64,000 nt of DNA from Pusillimonas sp. GTDB taxonomy: Bacteria > Pseudomonadota > Gammaproteobacteria > Burkholderiales > Burkholderiaceae_B. The position numbers and the translations under genes were made by a program. How positions within the stretch are numbered: the stretch's first letter is position 1; each line of letters starts with the position of its first letter. The stretch covers positions 24,251 to 88,250 of the forward strand of contig NZ_JAJUFE010000007.1 of the NCBI RefSeq assembly GCF_029263785.1, read 5' to 3'. Below, piece after piece: positions 16,853 to 25,085 of this stretch. A model generated the notes under the pieces. The model was not told where the DNA came from. It ran no database searches and saw only the letters and a list, made by a program, of their open reading frames with translations.

Positions 16853-17191
16853 TTACCTCCTGGAACTGTCGGAGGACATGCACTTGCCTAACAGCAGGCC
16901 GATGACGCCGGCGACACAAACCGCCTTCCAGGCATGTTCATGAACGCATTGATCGGTAGCGCGAGACACAGCGTGATAACTCTCTTTAAGGGAGTGACCG
17001 TAGTTTCCGGCTTCCTGGCGCGCCACGTCGAGCTGCTTCTTCAACCGCTCGCGAGCCGCCTCGACTTCTGATCCGCCATAACTAGCTGTAGTGCGGAGAA
17101 GTTCATCCGCGCTGCTGATCAGATCACGCAGATTGGCTACGACTTCATCGCGCTTTTCCAGGACGTCTTCGCGTTGTGGGTTTCGGGCCAT
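16853..17191 (-). CDS. DUF883-family (ElaB/YqjD/YgaM-like) membrane-anchored ribosome-associated protein
   Basis: A 112-residue protein with an amphipathic coiled-coil body (VLEKRDEVVANLRDLISSADELL, then ARERLKKQLDVARQEAG) and one C-terminal membrane segment (AVCVAGVIGLLLGKCM). This is the DUF883/ElaB layout; E. coli homologues are RpoS-dependent, inner-membrane anchored and bind stationary-phase ribosomes. First gene of a two-gene unit with the hydrophilic protein downstream. RBS GGAGC before the ATG. Confidence 0.82.
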   Translation of the reverse strand: MARNPQREDVLEKRDEVVANLRDLISSADELLRTTASYGGSEVEAARERLKKQLDVARQEAGNYGHSLKESYHAVSRATDQCVHEHAWKAVCVAGVIGLLLGKCMSSDSSRR

Positions 17192-17364
17192 GATTGCTCC
17201 TTGTTTGCCTGAACTGCCCGGTATGAGCAGCCATCAGGGTAAACAGCAGCAATCCGTATGCCGGTCGACAGAGATCCGGAACCGCTCGACTGGGAACTGT
17301 CGATTCCGGACGTGTAGCCCCGATCGGAATGCAGGAAAGGATCGGGCCTGCCCGCAAGGCAGAC

Positions 17365-18342
17365 CTAAACCCGATCGCGCTGGTGAGGCGTAGTGAGATC
17401 CAGCTGCGGCCCTGCAGGTACGATGCCGGTGGGGTTGATCTGGGTATGGCTACGATAGTAATGGCCTTTGATGTGCCGCATGTTCACCGTGGGGGCCACA
17501 CCCGGGTATTGGTAGAGCTCGCGCGTGTATCCCCACAATGCAGGAAAATCAACAATACGCTTGTAGTTACACTTGAAATGGCTGTAATAGACCGGATCAA
17601 AGCGCAACAAGGTGGTGAATAATCGCCAGTCAGCCTCGGTCAACGTGTTGCCTGCAAGATAACGCTGCTTCAATAACCGCCGTTCCACCTGTTCAAGTGC
17701 GTCGAAAAGCTCGTTGACCGCCTGCTCGTAGGCCTCCTGAGTTGTCGCAAATCCGGCTTTGTACACACCGTTATTGATCTTGTCGTAGACAAGCGCATTG
17801 ATCTCGTCAATGTCGGCCCGTAGCGATTCCGGATAGTAATCACCGGGCGCTGCACCAATCGAGTCGAACGCACTGTTGAACATGCGTATGATTTCTGAAG
17901 ACTCGTTACTGACTATGGTGCGACGCTGCGTATCCCATAGCACCGGAACCGTCACTCGCCCCGTGTAGGCGGGCTGCGCCAGGGTATAGAGCTGGTGAAG
18001 GAAACTTGCATGATTGACATGGTCGGGGATTACGCCCTCATCCGGGGTGAAGGTCCAGCCGTCGCGCCCCATCAGGGGGTTAACCACAGACAGGCCAATC
18101 ATGGGATCGAGCTTTTTGATCGCACGGAAGATCAGGCAGCGATGCGCCCACGGACAAGCAAGCGAGACATACAGGTGATAACGGCCTGCCTCGGCCTTGA
18201 AGCCACTCTGGCCGGTAGGCCCGGCCGACCCGTCTGCCGTGATCCAATTGCGGAACTGCGCTTCGCTACGAACAAATCGCCCGCCCGTGCGTTTGGTGTC
18301 ATACCATTGATCGGTCCATTGTCCATCTACCAGTAAGCCCAT
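17365..18342 (-). CDS. yqjG: Glutathionyl-hydroquinone reductase (YqjG/Xi-class GST)
   Basis: A 325-residue Xi-class glutathione transferase. The N-terminal thioredoxin-like domain carries the catalytic motif CPWAHR (Cys63); the C-terminal helical domain includes LAGNTLTEADWRLFTTLLRFDPVYY and the Tyr-rich HFKCNYKRI. Reaction: reduction of glutathionyl-hydroquinones by GSH, protecting against quinone adducts. This could serve the aromatic-degrading locus nearby, though similar genes are widespread. It begins three bases after cueR on the same strand, so it may be co-transcribed with it. Confidence 0.9.
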   Translation of the reverse strand: MGLLVDGQWTDQWYDTKRTGGRFVRSEAQFRNWITADGSAGPTGQSGFKAEAGRYHLYVSLACPWAHRCLIFRAIKKLDPMIGLSVVNPLMGRDGWTFTPDEGVIPDHVNHASFLHQLYTLAQPAYTGRVTVPVLWDTQRRTIVSNESSEIIRMFNSAFDSIGAAPGDYYPESLRADIDEINALVYDKINNGVYKAGFATTQEAYEQAVNELFDALEQVERRLLKQRYLAGNTLTEADWRLFTTLLRFDPVYYSHFKCNYKRIVDFPALWGYTRELYQYPGVAPTVNMRHIKGHYYRSHTQINPTGIVPAGPQLDLTTPHQRDRV

Positions 18343-18345
18343 GGA

Positions 18346-18753
18346 TCACCTATTGTCAGAAATATCGAAACCCGATAGCTCCTCGAGGATGGGGCAATCG
18401 GGACGGTCGTCGCCCTGGCAGCAATTTGCCAGAACCTGCAACTGGTCTCGAATGGACTGAAGTTTGGCGATGTCCTGGTCGAGCTCGGCAATGTACTGAT
18501 GAGCCAGCCGCTTCACATCGTGGCTCTTCCGGTCTTTGTCCTTCCAGAGGCCAATCAGGGTTCGGATTCTATCCAGCGAAAAGCCAAGATCACGTGCCCG
18601 TTTGATAAAACGGAGTGTCTGAACCTCGGTTTCTCCGTATTGACGATAGCCCGAAGGAGACCTTTGGGCCGCCGGCATCAGACCCACGCTTTCATAGTAG
18701 CGTATCATTTTCGCCGTAACTCCCGAAGCCTCGGCTGCCTGTCCTATATTCAT
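18346..18753 (-). CDS. cueR: MerR-family Cu(I)-responsive regulator CueR
   Basis: A 135-residue MerR protein: N-terminal HTH (MNIGQAAEASGVTAKMIRYYE), dimerisation helix and metal loop. The two cysteines that bind Cu(I) in E. coli CueR (Cys112, Cys120) occur at identical numbers here (CCQGDDRPDCPI), so a monovalent coinage-metal sensor is likely. No copper ATPase or multicopper oxidase is in the window; the nearest downstream gene is yqjG. A MerR-type dyad lies directly upstream (18798-18822). Confidence 0.9.
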   Translation of the reverse strand: MNIGQAAEASGVTAKMIRYYESVGLMPAAQRSPSGYRQYGETEVQTLRFIKRARDLGFSLDRIRTLIGLWKDKDRKSHDVKRLAHQYIAELDQDIAKLQSIRDQLQVLANCCQGDDRPDCPILEELSGFDISDNR

Positions 18754-18797
18754 AAAAGCACCTCCGCTTCAATATTCCCGAGACATGAACTCTTCAC

Positions 18798-18822
18798 TAA
18801 CCTTACCACGAGGTAAAGGTTA
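18798..18822. promoter_or_regulatory. CueR-type operator upstream of cueR
   Basis: TAACCTTACC and GGTAAAGGTTA form a dyad around an ACGA centre, matching the ACCTT...AAGGT arms of CueR/MerR operators. It lies 45 bases upstream of the cueR start, so autoregulation is the simplest reading. The -35/-10 elements expected 19 bases apart are not strong on either strand. Confidence 0.55.
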
Positions 18823-18975
18823 ATCTTGCGACCTCTTGCGCAAAGCCTGGAGAACTCTTTAAGGTGCGCCCGTTTTCGTATATAAAGCTGAATATGAAAA
18901 AGTTGGTATTTGCTCGCATTTCCATGCGCTGAAATCCAGCACACGATTATTCGAAAACTGTCCTCGGGAAGAGAC

Positions 18976-19215
18976 ATGAAAATAGCAACGTTAATCCTTG
19001 CGTTAGCCGGCATGACAGTGTTGACGGCATGCCAGACACCCTCCAACGGCCAGGCCCGAAACTCCGAATTCAACTGTATTGCCGGTACGGTAGGCGGCGC
19101 GATTGTCGGCGGCTTGCTCGGCAGCACTATCGGAGGTGGAACGGGTCGAACCGCCGCTACTGCGGTAGGAATCGGTGCGGGCGGTTATCTTGGAAATCGG
19201 ATGGGATGCAAATAA
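18976..19215 (+). CDS. Glycine-zipper outer-membrane lipoprotein
   Basis: A 79-residue precursor with a lipobox (VLTAC; Cys about residue 19) and a glycine-zipper 2TM segment (GTVGGAIVGGLLGSTIGGGTGR and GIGAGGYLGNRMGC). This resembles OsmB/SlyB-like small lipoproteins, which are often induced by osmotic or stationary-phase stress. GGAAGAG precedes the ATG, and a TATATAA element lies near 18880. Its stop overlaps the next start (TAATG). Confidence 0.8.
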   Translation: MKIATLILALAGMTVLTACQTPSNGQARNSEFNCIAGTVGGAIVGGLLGSTIGGGTGRTAATAVGIGAGGYLGNRMGCK

Positions 19216-19589
19216 TGAAAAAGAGCCATTTACTGCCTTTGGCGCTTACGATGGGCATGTCGCTGGCGCTGGCTGGTACCGTACATGCCCAGGCCACCCC
19301 ACAGGTCGAGCTGACACCAGAACACTTCAAGCAGCTTGATCGGAACGGAGACGGAGGCGTGAGCCGCGACGAATACGAAGCATTCATGCGCGAATCGTTC
19401 AACAAGCTGGATACCGACGGCAACAAGCGTCTGAGCAAGGCCGAAGCCAGTGCCGTCCTGAGCGCCGAGCAATTTGATGCGGTAGACGCGAACAACGATG
19501 GCGAACTTACGCTTGATGAATTCATAGCACATACCATGCGCGACTTCGACCGACATGATTATGACGGTGATGGCGTGCTTCAGCCCTAG
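19215..19589 (+). CDS. Exported EF-hand calcium-binding protein
   Basis: A 124-residue precursor with a Sec signal peptide (MKKSHLLPLALTMGMSLALA, cleavage likely after VHA). It has four EF-hand-like loops: DRNGDGGVSRDE, DTDGNKRLSKAE, DANNDGELTLDE and a truncated DYDGDGVLQP at the very end. The last loop lacks its terminal Glu, so it may bind weakly. Coupled to the lipoprotein gene by TAATG. Periplasmic Ca2+ buffering or sensing is inferred. Confidence 0.85.
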   Translation: MKKSHLLPLALTMGMSLALAGTVHAQATPQVELTPEHFKQLDRNGDGGVSRDEYEAFMRESFNKLDTDGNKRLSKAEASAVLSAEQFDAVDANNDGELTLDEFIAHTMRDFDRHDYDGDGVLQP

Positions 19590-19671
19590 CATGGCAACCT
19601 GACCGCGCCAAGGGGCGGCTCGCTGATTCCCAAGTAGAGGGCCGTCACCGGTGCCTTACCGGAGAATCAGC

Positions 19672-20562
19672 ATGAGCCGCAAGAAAGCCTCTGAGTTTCA
19701 CCCTGCCGTTCTGAAGCTGTTCGATCAATATGTTCATGGCACCCTGACTCGTCGAGGGTTCTTGAGGCAGGCCTCCCGCTACGCCGTAGGAGGAATCACG
19801 GCAACAGCGTTGCTGGACAGCCTGACCCCCAACTTTGCCTGGGCCATACAGGTAGAGGAGTCTGACAGCCGTATCCGTGCAAGCCGGGTCGAATACCCTT
19901 CGCCGAGCGGCAGCGCGACCATGCAGGGATATCTGGTTCTGCCCTCTGGGGGTGCCGAGAAGTTGCCGGCAGTCGTGGTGTATCACGAGAACCGTGGTCT
20001 GAACCCGTATATCGAGGACGTGGCCCGCCGACTCGCACTCGAAGGCTATATGGCATTTGCCCCGGATGCTCTGGCGCCTCACGGCGGCTACCCGGGCGAC
20101 GAGGACAAAGCGCGGGCGATGTTCGCAGAGCTGGATCAGGGCAAGACGCACGAAGACCTGTTCGCTGCGGCAGATTTCATCAAGAATCATCCGCGGTGCA
20201 ATGGACGCTACGGCGCCGTCGGTTTTTGTTATGGCGGCGGAGTGGTCAACAAGCTGGCCGCCCGCCACACCGATCTGGCGGCTGCCGTTCCCTTCTACGG
20301 TCCGGCACCCACCGCAAACGACGCACTCAAGGTTTCGTCACCGTTGCTGCTTCATTTTGCCGGCAACGATGACCGAGTCAATGCCGGCTGGCCAGCCTTT
20401 GAAGAAATTCTGAAAACAAACAATGTGGATTACCAGGCCTACTTTTACGATGGCACCCAGCATGGTTTCCACAACGACACGACGCCCAGGTATGACGAGG
20501 ATGCGGCCAGGCTGGCCTGGCAACGAACGCTTGAGTTCTTCAAGAAACATCTGACGTCCTGA
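19672..20562 (+). CDS. Tat-exported dienelactone hydrolase family protein
   Basis: A 296-residue protein. Residues 22-55 hold a twin-arginine-type signal (TRRGFLRQAS followed by a hydrophobic stretch and NFAWA), so export of a folded enzyme to the periplasm is predicted. The catalytic domain is DLH-like: YHENRGL, the nucleophile motif GFCYGGG (Cys) and DGTQHGF (His). GGAG lies eight bases before the ATG at 19672. Cytoplasmic DLHs open dienelactones in chlorocatechol pathways; exported members have unclear substrates. Confidence 0.85.
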   Translation: MSRKKASEFHPAVLKLFDQYVHGTLTRRGFLRQASRYAVGGITATALLDSLTPNFAWAIQVEESDSRIRASRVEYPSPSGSATMQGYLVLPSGGAEKLPAVVVYHENRGLNPYIEDVARRLALEGYMAFAPDALAPHGGYPGDEDKARAMFAELDQGKTHEDLFAAADFIKNHPRCNGRYGAVGFCYGGGVVNKLAARHTDLAAAVPFYGPAPTANDALKVSSPLLLHFAGNDDRVNAGWPAFEEILKTNNVDYQAYFYDGTQHGFHNDTTPRYDEDAARLAWQRTLEFFKKHLTS

Positions 20563-20603
20563 TCGGGCATCAGGCAATCAGGGACGGCGATGCGCACCCG
20601 GCC

Positions 20604-21290
20604 TCAGGAGATCTGCTCGATAACAGGTTCAGGCGGCCCGGACCAGGTCAGACTATAGGCTGGGCCACGCCTGACATTACCTACCAGTGCGGGCCGGAAA
20701 CAGGCCAGGTTCGTTCCGGCCGGGCGGCGTACGCTGGGATAGACCACGCCCATCGAGCCGGCGTCGAGCAGCCGCTGCGCAAGCTCTTGCGAAGTGACAT
20801 AGCTGAAAGGATCGAGGCACCCGGCATAAAGCGGTGCGTCGCGCAGGTCGTGGAACTCGGCGCTGAAGTCGGCCAGCAGCGCCTGGTAGCTGACGCTATC
20901 GTGAAAATAGTCGATCTCGGCGTATTCGACCGTTTTATGAAACACGATTTCGGCCAACGCGGTTTGCACGTCGAAAGCGCAATACCAGGCGCCCCGTTCG
21001 CCGGTGTTGAAACGGCTGCCCTCGGGCCTGGGATACGTGAAGGCGGCGTTGACAATGCGAAAATTCGGCACGCCAAAGACGAGCTCATCTATTCCGATGC
21101 CGGCCAGGCCGCCGCGCTCGGCGCGCAAGCGCTGGTTGGTGGCGTTATCAAGAACAAACAGGTCAGCAAGATGATCGGCACTTTCGGACAAAGCGGCCAG
21201 AACCGAATCTTCCTGATCGGCAAAGCGGGACGGAAGCAGCCGGTAAGTATCGAGCTGGCGTACCAACGCTGTGGGCGGCAGCGCTGGCAC
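20604..21290 (-). CDS. RES-domain toxin (putative NAD-degrading/ADP-ribosylating)
   Basis: A 228-residue RES-domain protein. The conserved strip is visible: RPEGSRFNTGERGAWYCAFDVQTALAEIVFH, with the Arg and Glu expected in the active site; a Ser-rich DAGSMGVVYPSVR segment follows. RES toxins characterised in other bacteria hydrolyse or phosphorolyse NAD+, or ADP-ribosylate targets. The gene starts three bases after the Xre-type antitoxin gene, giving the standard antitoxin-toxin order. Confidence 0.85.
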   Translation of the reverse strand: MPALPPTALVRQLDTYRLLPSRFADQEDSVLAALSESADHLADLFVLDNATNQRLRAERGGLAGIGIDELVFGVPNFRIVNAAFTYPRPEGSRFNTGERGAWYCAFDVQTALAEIVFHKTVEYAEIDYFHDSVSYQALLADFSAEFHDLRDAPLYAGCLDPFSYVTSQELAQRLLDAGSMGVVYPSVRRPAGTNLACFRPALVGNVRRGPAYSLTWSGPPEPVIEQIS

Positions 21291-21293
21291 GAG

Positions 21294-21731
21294 CTAAACA
21301 CCTCCGCGCCTGGCGTCGAGCAACTGCCTGACGGCCTGCATGGCCAGCAGCCCCCCTTCCATCATGTAGGCCAGGGGCGTGCGCCCGCCAAACAACACAT
21401 TGCGATTAGGCATGTGTACCCATTTGTCGGCGAGGTCGTCGCCATAAAGAATATGAAGGGATTTATAGATGCCCAGCAGGTACGAAATGCGCGTGAGCCT
21501 GTCGACTTCGAGGACTCGCTGAGGGTTTTTTTTCCACTCGTAATACGAGCTGCTGGAGACCCCGCCCAAAAGCACGCACGCGTCCTCGTCTCGCAGATTC
21601 CAGGCTTGTGCGAGCTTGAAAAAACCCTTTAAGGCGGAACCAGACAGACGCTGGCGCACAGACCTGGCGTTGAGGTCGACGATGGGCGCGGGCTCGAAGC
21701 GGCTATAGGGGTAAGCGAAGGCGGCTGTCAT
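21294..21731 (-). CDS. Xre/MbcA/ParS-type antitoxin of the RES toxin pair
   Basis: A 145-residue protein with an N-terminal Xre-like helical region (KGFFKLAQAWNLRDEDACVLLGG, YYEWKKNP) and the C-terminal toxin-binding MbcA/ParS segment (RISYLLGIYKSLHILYGDDLADKWVHMPN followed by GGRTPLAYMMEGG). This layout defines RES-partner antitoxins. It likely neutralises the toxin and represses its own promoter; a CCGGTT/AACCGG dyad lies just upstream. Confidence 0.87.
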   Translation of the reverse strand: MTAAFAYPYSRFEPAPIVDLNARSVRQRLSGSALKGFFKLAQAWNLRDEDACVLLGGVSSSSYYEWKKNPQRVLEVDRLTRISYLLGIYKSLHILYGDDLADKWVHMPNRNVLFGGRTPLAYMMEGGLLAMQAVRQLLDARRGGV

Positions 21732-21739
21732 GGTTTTCT

Positions 21740-21771
21740 CCGGTTGCGGTTATTTTATCCTCCAAAACCGG
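21740..21771. promoter_or_regulatory. Inverted repeat in the toxin-antitoxin promoter
   Basis: CCGGTT (21740-21745) and AACCGG (21766-21771) form an inverted repeat within 10-40 bases of the antitoxin start; each arm is flanked by a short A/T run (TTTTCT before, AAAA after). Position suggests an autoregulatory operator. Confidence 0.4.
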
Positions 21772-21946
21772 AAAAATCCACCTTTTCAGTGGCTTATAGC
21801 TCAAGACAGCATCGGCCAGCACCAAGGTTCTGGAGTTCGATCTGATGCACCCATCACTTCGAGACTACGCCGCGGGCATCGACTCGAAGATCACCGAAGC
21901 AAACCAACATTGTGGTGCCGCCTTGGCCACCCGCTCTGCAAAGTGG

Positions 21947-22285
21947 CTACAGGATCTCGTCCACCGATTCAATCGGTCGGGCCAGACGCGTACCTTTTTC
22001 TGTGACTACAAAAGGCCGGTTGATAAGAATGGGGTTGGCTGCCATGGCGTCCAGCAGCTCTTCGTCGGTGGCGTCCTGCAAGCCCAGTTCGGAATACACC
22101 GCCTCTTTTGTACGAATGGCCTGACGTGGCGACAAACCCGCATCGCGAATCAATGTTGCAAGCTGATCGCGGGTCGGAGGTGTCTTGAGGTACTCAATGA
22201 CTTCGGGCTGACGACCGGCGTCGATCAATTTTTGAAGCGTGTTGCGAGAGGTACTGCATCGCGGGTTGTGGTAGATGGTGGTCAT
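21947..22285 (-). CDS. arsC: ArsC-family arsenate reductase (glutaredoxin-dependent type)
   Basis: A 112-residue ArsC-fold protein. Catalytic Cys10 sits in NPRCSTSR; the LKTPPTRDQL and NPILINRPFVV stretches, including the arginine that binds the oxyanion, are present. Length matches the roughly 115-residue E. coli YfgD/ArsC branch. No arsR or arsB is nearby, so a general YfgD-like role is possible. A perfect 8-bp-arm dyad lies 25 bases upstream. Confidence 0.87.
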   Translation of the reverse strand: MTTIYHNPRCSTSRNTLQKLIDAGRQPEVIEYLKTPPTRDQLATLIRDAGLSPRQAIRTKEAVYSELGLQDATDEELLDAMAANPILINRPFVVTEKGTRLARPIESVDEIL

Positions 22286-22309
22286 TGCCTATGTACTCCG
22301 TATGAAAAC

Positions 22310-22329
22310 CACTGCAAAGTATTGCAGTG
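22310..22329. promoter_or_regulatory. Perfect inverted repeat between arsC and livH
   Basis: CACTGCAA-AGTA-TTGCAGTG is a perfect dyad with 8-base arms. It lies 25 bases upstream of arsC and 109 bases upstream of livH, so it could be an operator for either divergent gene. Confidence 0.45.
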
Positions 22330-22437
22330 ATTCTATACGAGCAGGAATATTGCATTCTTGCGCCGCGCTGTAATACCCTATTTCGGTCCTGCGGACTTCA
22401 ACAATTAAAGCTTAAAACAAATACACCGGAGACAAGA

Positions 22438-23358
22438 ATGGAGCTGACGCTGTTGATCGAGCTGGCGCTGAACGGGCTCCAGTTCGGCCTCATGCTGTTC
22501 TTGCTGGCGGCGGGCCTGACGCTCGTCTTCGGCATCATGGATTTCATCAACCTTGCCCACGGTTCCCTTTACATGCTGGGCGCGTATTTCGCTGCGTCTT
22601 TTGTCATGGCTACCGATTCGTTCTGGCTGGGTTTGTTGCTGGCGGTGGCAGCAACCATGGTGGCGGGGGTCATCCTCGAAGTTCTGGTCTTTCGAAGGCT
22701 GTACCAGCGCAACCACATGTCCCAGGTGTTGGCCACCTTCGCACTGATACTGATTTTCAATGAAGGCGCACGTATGGTGTGGGGCGAACAGCCCCTGCGC
22801 CTCAACACCCCTGCCCTGCTCTCGGAGCCCGTCCAGATAATGCCGGGCTTTTATTACTCATCGTTCCGTCTGTTCATCATTGTCACGGGGCTGGCCGTTG
22901 CAGCGGCCCTATATGTGCTGGTTACCAAAACGCGGGTGGGCATGCGGGTTCGCGCCGGCGCCTCGAACCGCGAAATGGCAACCGCCATGGGCGTAAACAT
23001 AAAAACCATATTCACATTGCTCTTTGCCTTCGGTGCCGCGCTGTGCGCCATTGCAGGTGCCTTGCTGGGAACGATATTGTCGGTTCAGGTAGGCATGGGC
23101 GAGAGCATATTGATACTGGCTTTCGTGGTGATTGTGGTGGGTGGAATCGGCTCCATTCGCGGTGCACTCATCGGCTCAATACTTGTCGGCTGCGTAGACA
23201 CCATCAGCCGGACGCTGCTGCCTTCAATGTTGCACGCAGTCATGCCGCCAGCTGTGGCGTCAAGTCTGGGGCCGGCGCTGGCTTCAATACTGATCTATCT
23301 CCTTATGGCCGCAGTGCTGTTCTTCAAGCCAGAAGGCCTGTTCCCTGCCCGCAGCTAA
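22438..23358 (+). CDS. livH: Branched-chain amino acid-type ABC transporter permease LivH
   Basis: A 306-residue inner-membrane permease with about eight hydrophobic segments. LivH signatures are present: GLTLVFGIMDFINLAHGSLYMLGAY near the N-terminus, the EAA-like GASNREMATAMGVNIKTIF, and VVGGIGSIRGALIGSILVG. GGAG precedes the ATG. First gene of livHMGF, which abuts an aromatic oxygenase cluster; such Liv-type systems often import aromatic acids. Confidence 0.93.
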   Translation: MELTLLIELALNGLQFGLMLFLLAAGLTLVFGIMDFINLAHGSLYMLGAYFAASFVMATDSFWLGLLLAVAATMVAGVILEVLVFRRLYQRNHMSQVLATFALILIFNEGARMVWGEQPLRLNTPALLSEPVQIMPGFYYSSFRLFIIVTGLAVAAALYVLVTKTRVGMRVRAGASNREMATAMGVNIKTIFTLLFAFGAALCAIAGALLGTILSVQVGMGESILILAFVVIVVGGIGSIRGALIGSILVGCVDTISRTLLPSMLHAVMPPAVASSLGPALASILIYLLMAAVLFFKPEGLFPARS

Positions 23359-23367
23359 GGAGCCACC

Positions 23368-24333
23368 ATGCACAGTACTTTGCACCACCGTCTGTCAGGT
23401 CCCTGGATGGCTGTCCTGCTGGTCCTGCTTTTCGCCTTCCCACCCGTGGCCACATTCTTCGGCCAGGATTTCTACATCAGTTTTGGCTCTCGCCTGATCA
23501 TCTTCGCCCTGGTTGCCTCCAGCCTCAATCTCATCCTGGGCTTTGGCGGCATGGTCAGTCTGGGTCATGCCGCCTATTTTGGGGCCGGGGCCTACGTGGT
23601 GGCCATACTCATGTATCACGACATTGCGTCGGCATGGATCAGCTGGCCCGCCGCCGTGTTATTGGGCGCAGCACTGGCCTTCCTGATCGGACTTGTCTGC
23701 CTGCGCACACGAGGCGTGTATTTCATCATGATCACCCTGGCCTTTGCGCAAATGACCTATTACATCTTTGTATCGCTACGAAGCTACGGGGGTGACGACG
23801 GGCTGGCCATTACAAGACGGTCTTCCTTCGTTCTGGATCTGGCTTCCGACACGGTCTTTTACTATGTCTGCCTGGTCCTGACGGTGCTGGTACTCTTTTT
23901 CATGCATCGCCTCATCAATGCCAGGTTCGGTCGCGTGTTGCAGGGCATACGCGAAAACGAAACACGCATGCTGGCCATTGGATACCCGGTGTTTCGTTAC
24001 AAGCTGGTTGCCTTCGTGATAGCGGGCGCCATAGCCGCACTCGGAGGCGCACTGTTCGCCAACCAGAACTACATGGCCAGTCCCAGCCAATTGCACTGGA
24101 TGCAATCGGGCACACTGATGGTCATGGTACTGGTGGGTGGGCTGGGATACTTCTTTGGCGGGGTCATCGGCGCCGTGACCTTGCTCTTGCTCGAAGAAAT
24201 ACTCATGGCGTACACCACCCACTGGGCCTTTTACCTTGGCTTCATCCTGCTGGCCATTGTGCTGTTCCTGCCCAACGGATTGGCCAGCCTTACCTTGCGC
24301 AGAACCGAAGGCGCTACCGGAGTCAGGTCATGA
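23368..24333 (+). CDS. livM: Branched-chain amino acid-type ABC transporter permease LivM
   Basis: A 321-residue permease with about nine membrane segments. LivM features: LILGFGGMVSLGHAAYFGAGAY, the GIRENETRMLAIGYPVFRYKLVAFVIAG loop that contacts the ATPase, and MVLVGGLGYFFGGVIGA. It follows livH after nine bases and overlaps livG by four (ATGA). Forms the heteromeric channel with LivH. Confidence 0.93.
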   Translation: MHSTLHHRLSGPWMAVLLVLLFAFPPVATFFGQDFYISFGSRLIIFALVASSLNLILGFGGMVSLGHAAYFGAGAYVVAILMYHDIASAWISWPAAVLLGAALAFLIGLVCLRTRGVYFIMITLAFAQMTYYIFVSLRSYGGDDGLAITRRSSFVLDLASDTVFYYVCLVLTVLVLFFMHRLINARFGRVLQGIRENETRMLAIGYPVFRYKLVAFVIAGAIAALGGALFANQNYMASPSQLHWMQSGTLMVMVLVGGLGYFFGGVIGAVTLLLLEEILMAYTTHWAFYLGFILLAIVLFLPNGLASLTLRRTEGATGVRS

Positions 24334-25085
24334 CAGCACCACTACTCGAGTTACGTGGTCTGGTGCGTCGCTACGGCGGCATCCTGGCCACCGATCACCT
24401 CGACCTGACGGTTATCGAAGGCGAAACCCATGCCATCATCGGCCCGAACGGCGCCGGCAAGACCACCCTTATCCAGCAAATCTCCGGCGGCCTCAGCCCC
24501 GACGAGGGCAACATCATTTTTCAGGGCAAAGACATCACGCATCTTCCCATGAACCAGCGTGTTCATCGGGGCCTTGCACGCTCTTACCAAATTACCAACA
24601 TCTTTCGTCAATGCACCGTCCTGGATAACCTTGCTTTGGCGGTTCAGGCAAGGTCGGGTTCCAGCATGCGGTTCTGGCGACCGGCAATGTCAGAATCTCG
24701 GGTCATTGACGAAGCGCGCGCCCTGGCCGATAAAATCGGTCTTGGCGGACGCCTTGACACCTTGTCGGGAAACCTGGCCCACGGGGAGCAGCGCCTGCTT
24801 GAAGTCGGGCTGGCCCTTGCAACACGTCCCCGTCTGTTGCTGCTCGATGAGCCCATGGCAGGCATGGGCCCCAAAGAGTCTCGCAGTCTGATGCCGCTCG
24901 TGCAATCGCTTAGCGAAGAACTGTCTGTACTGCTCGTCGAGCACGACATGGAGACCGTGTTCCAGTTGGCCGATCGCATCTCGGTACTGGTATCGGGCAG
25001 AGTCATCGCCACGGGCACCCCAGACGAAATTCGCCACAACGCCGAAGTACGCAAGGCCTATTTGGGCGATGAGGTCAGCGCATGA
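24330..25085 (+). CDS. livG: ABC transporter ATP-binding protein LivG
   Basis: A 251-residue ATPase. Walker A GPNGAGKTT (about residues 39-47), a signature motif that reads LSGNLAHGEQR, Walker B LLLLDEPMAGMGP and the switch histidine VEHDM are all present. The signature departs from the usual LSYGEQR, as is common in LivG. Starts at an ATGA overlap with livM and overlaps livF the same way. Confidence 0.93.
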   Translation: MTAPLLELRGLVRRYGGILATDHLDLTVIEGETHAIIGPNGAGKTTLIQQISGGLSPDEGNIIFQGKDITHLPMNQRVHRGLARSYQITNIFRQCTVLDNLALAVQARSGSSMRFWRPAMSESRVIDEARALADKIGLGGRLDTLSGNLAHGEQRLLEVGLALATRPRLLLLDEPMAGMGPKESRSLMPLVQSLSEELSVLLVEHDMETVFQLADRISVLVSGRVIATGTPDEIRHNAEVRKAYLGDEVSA

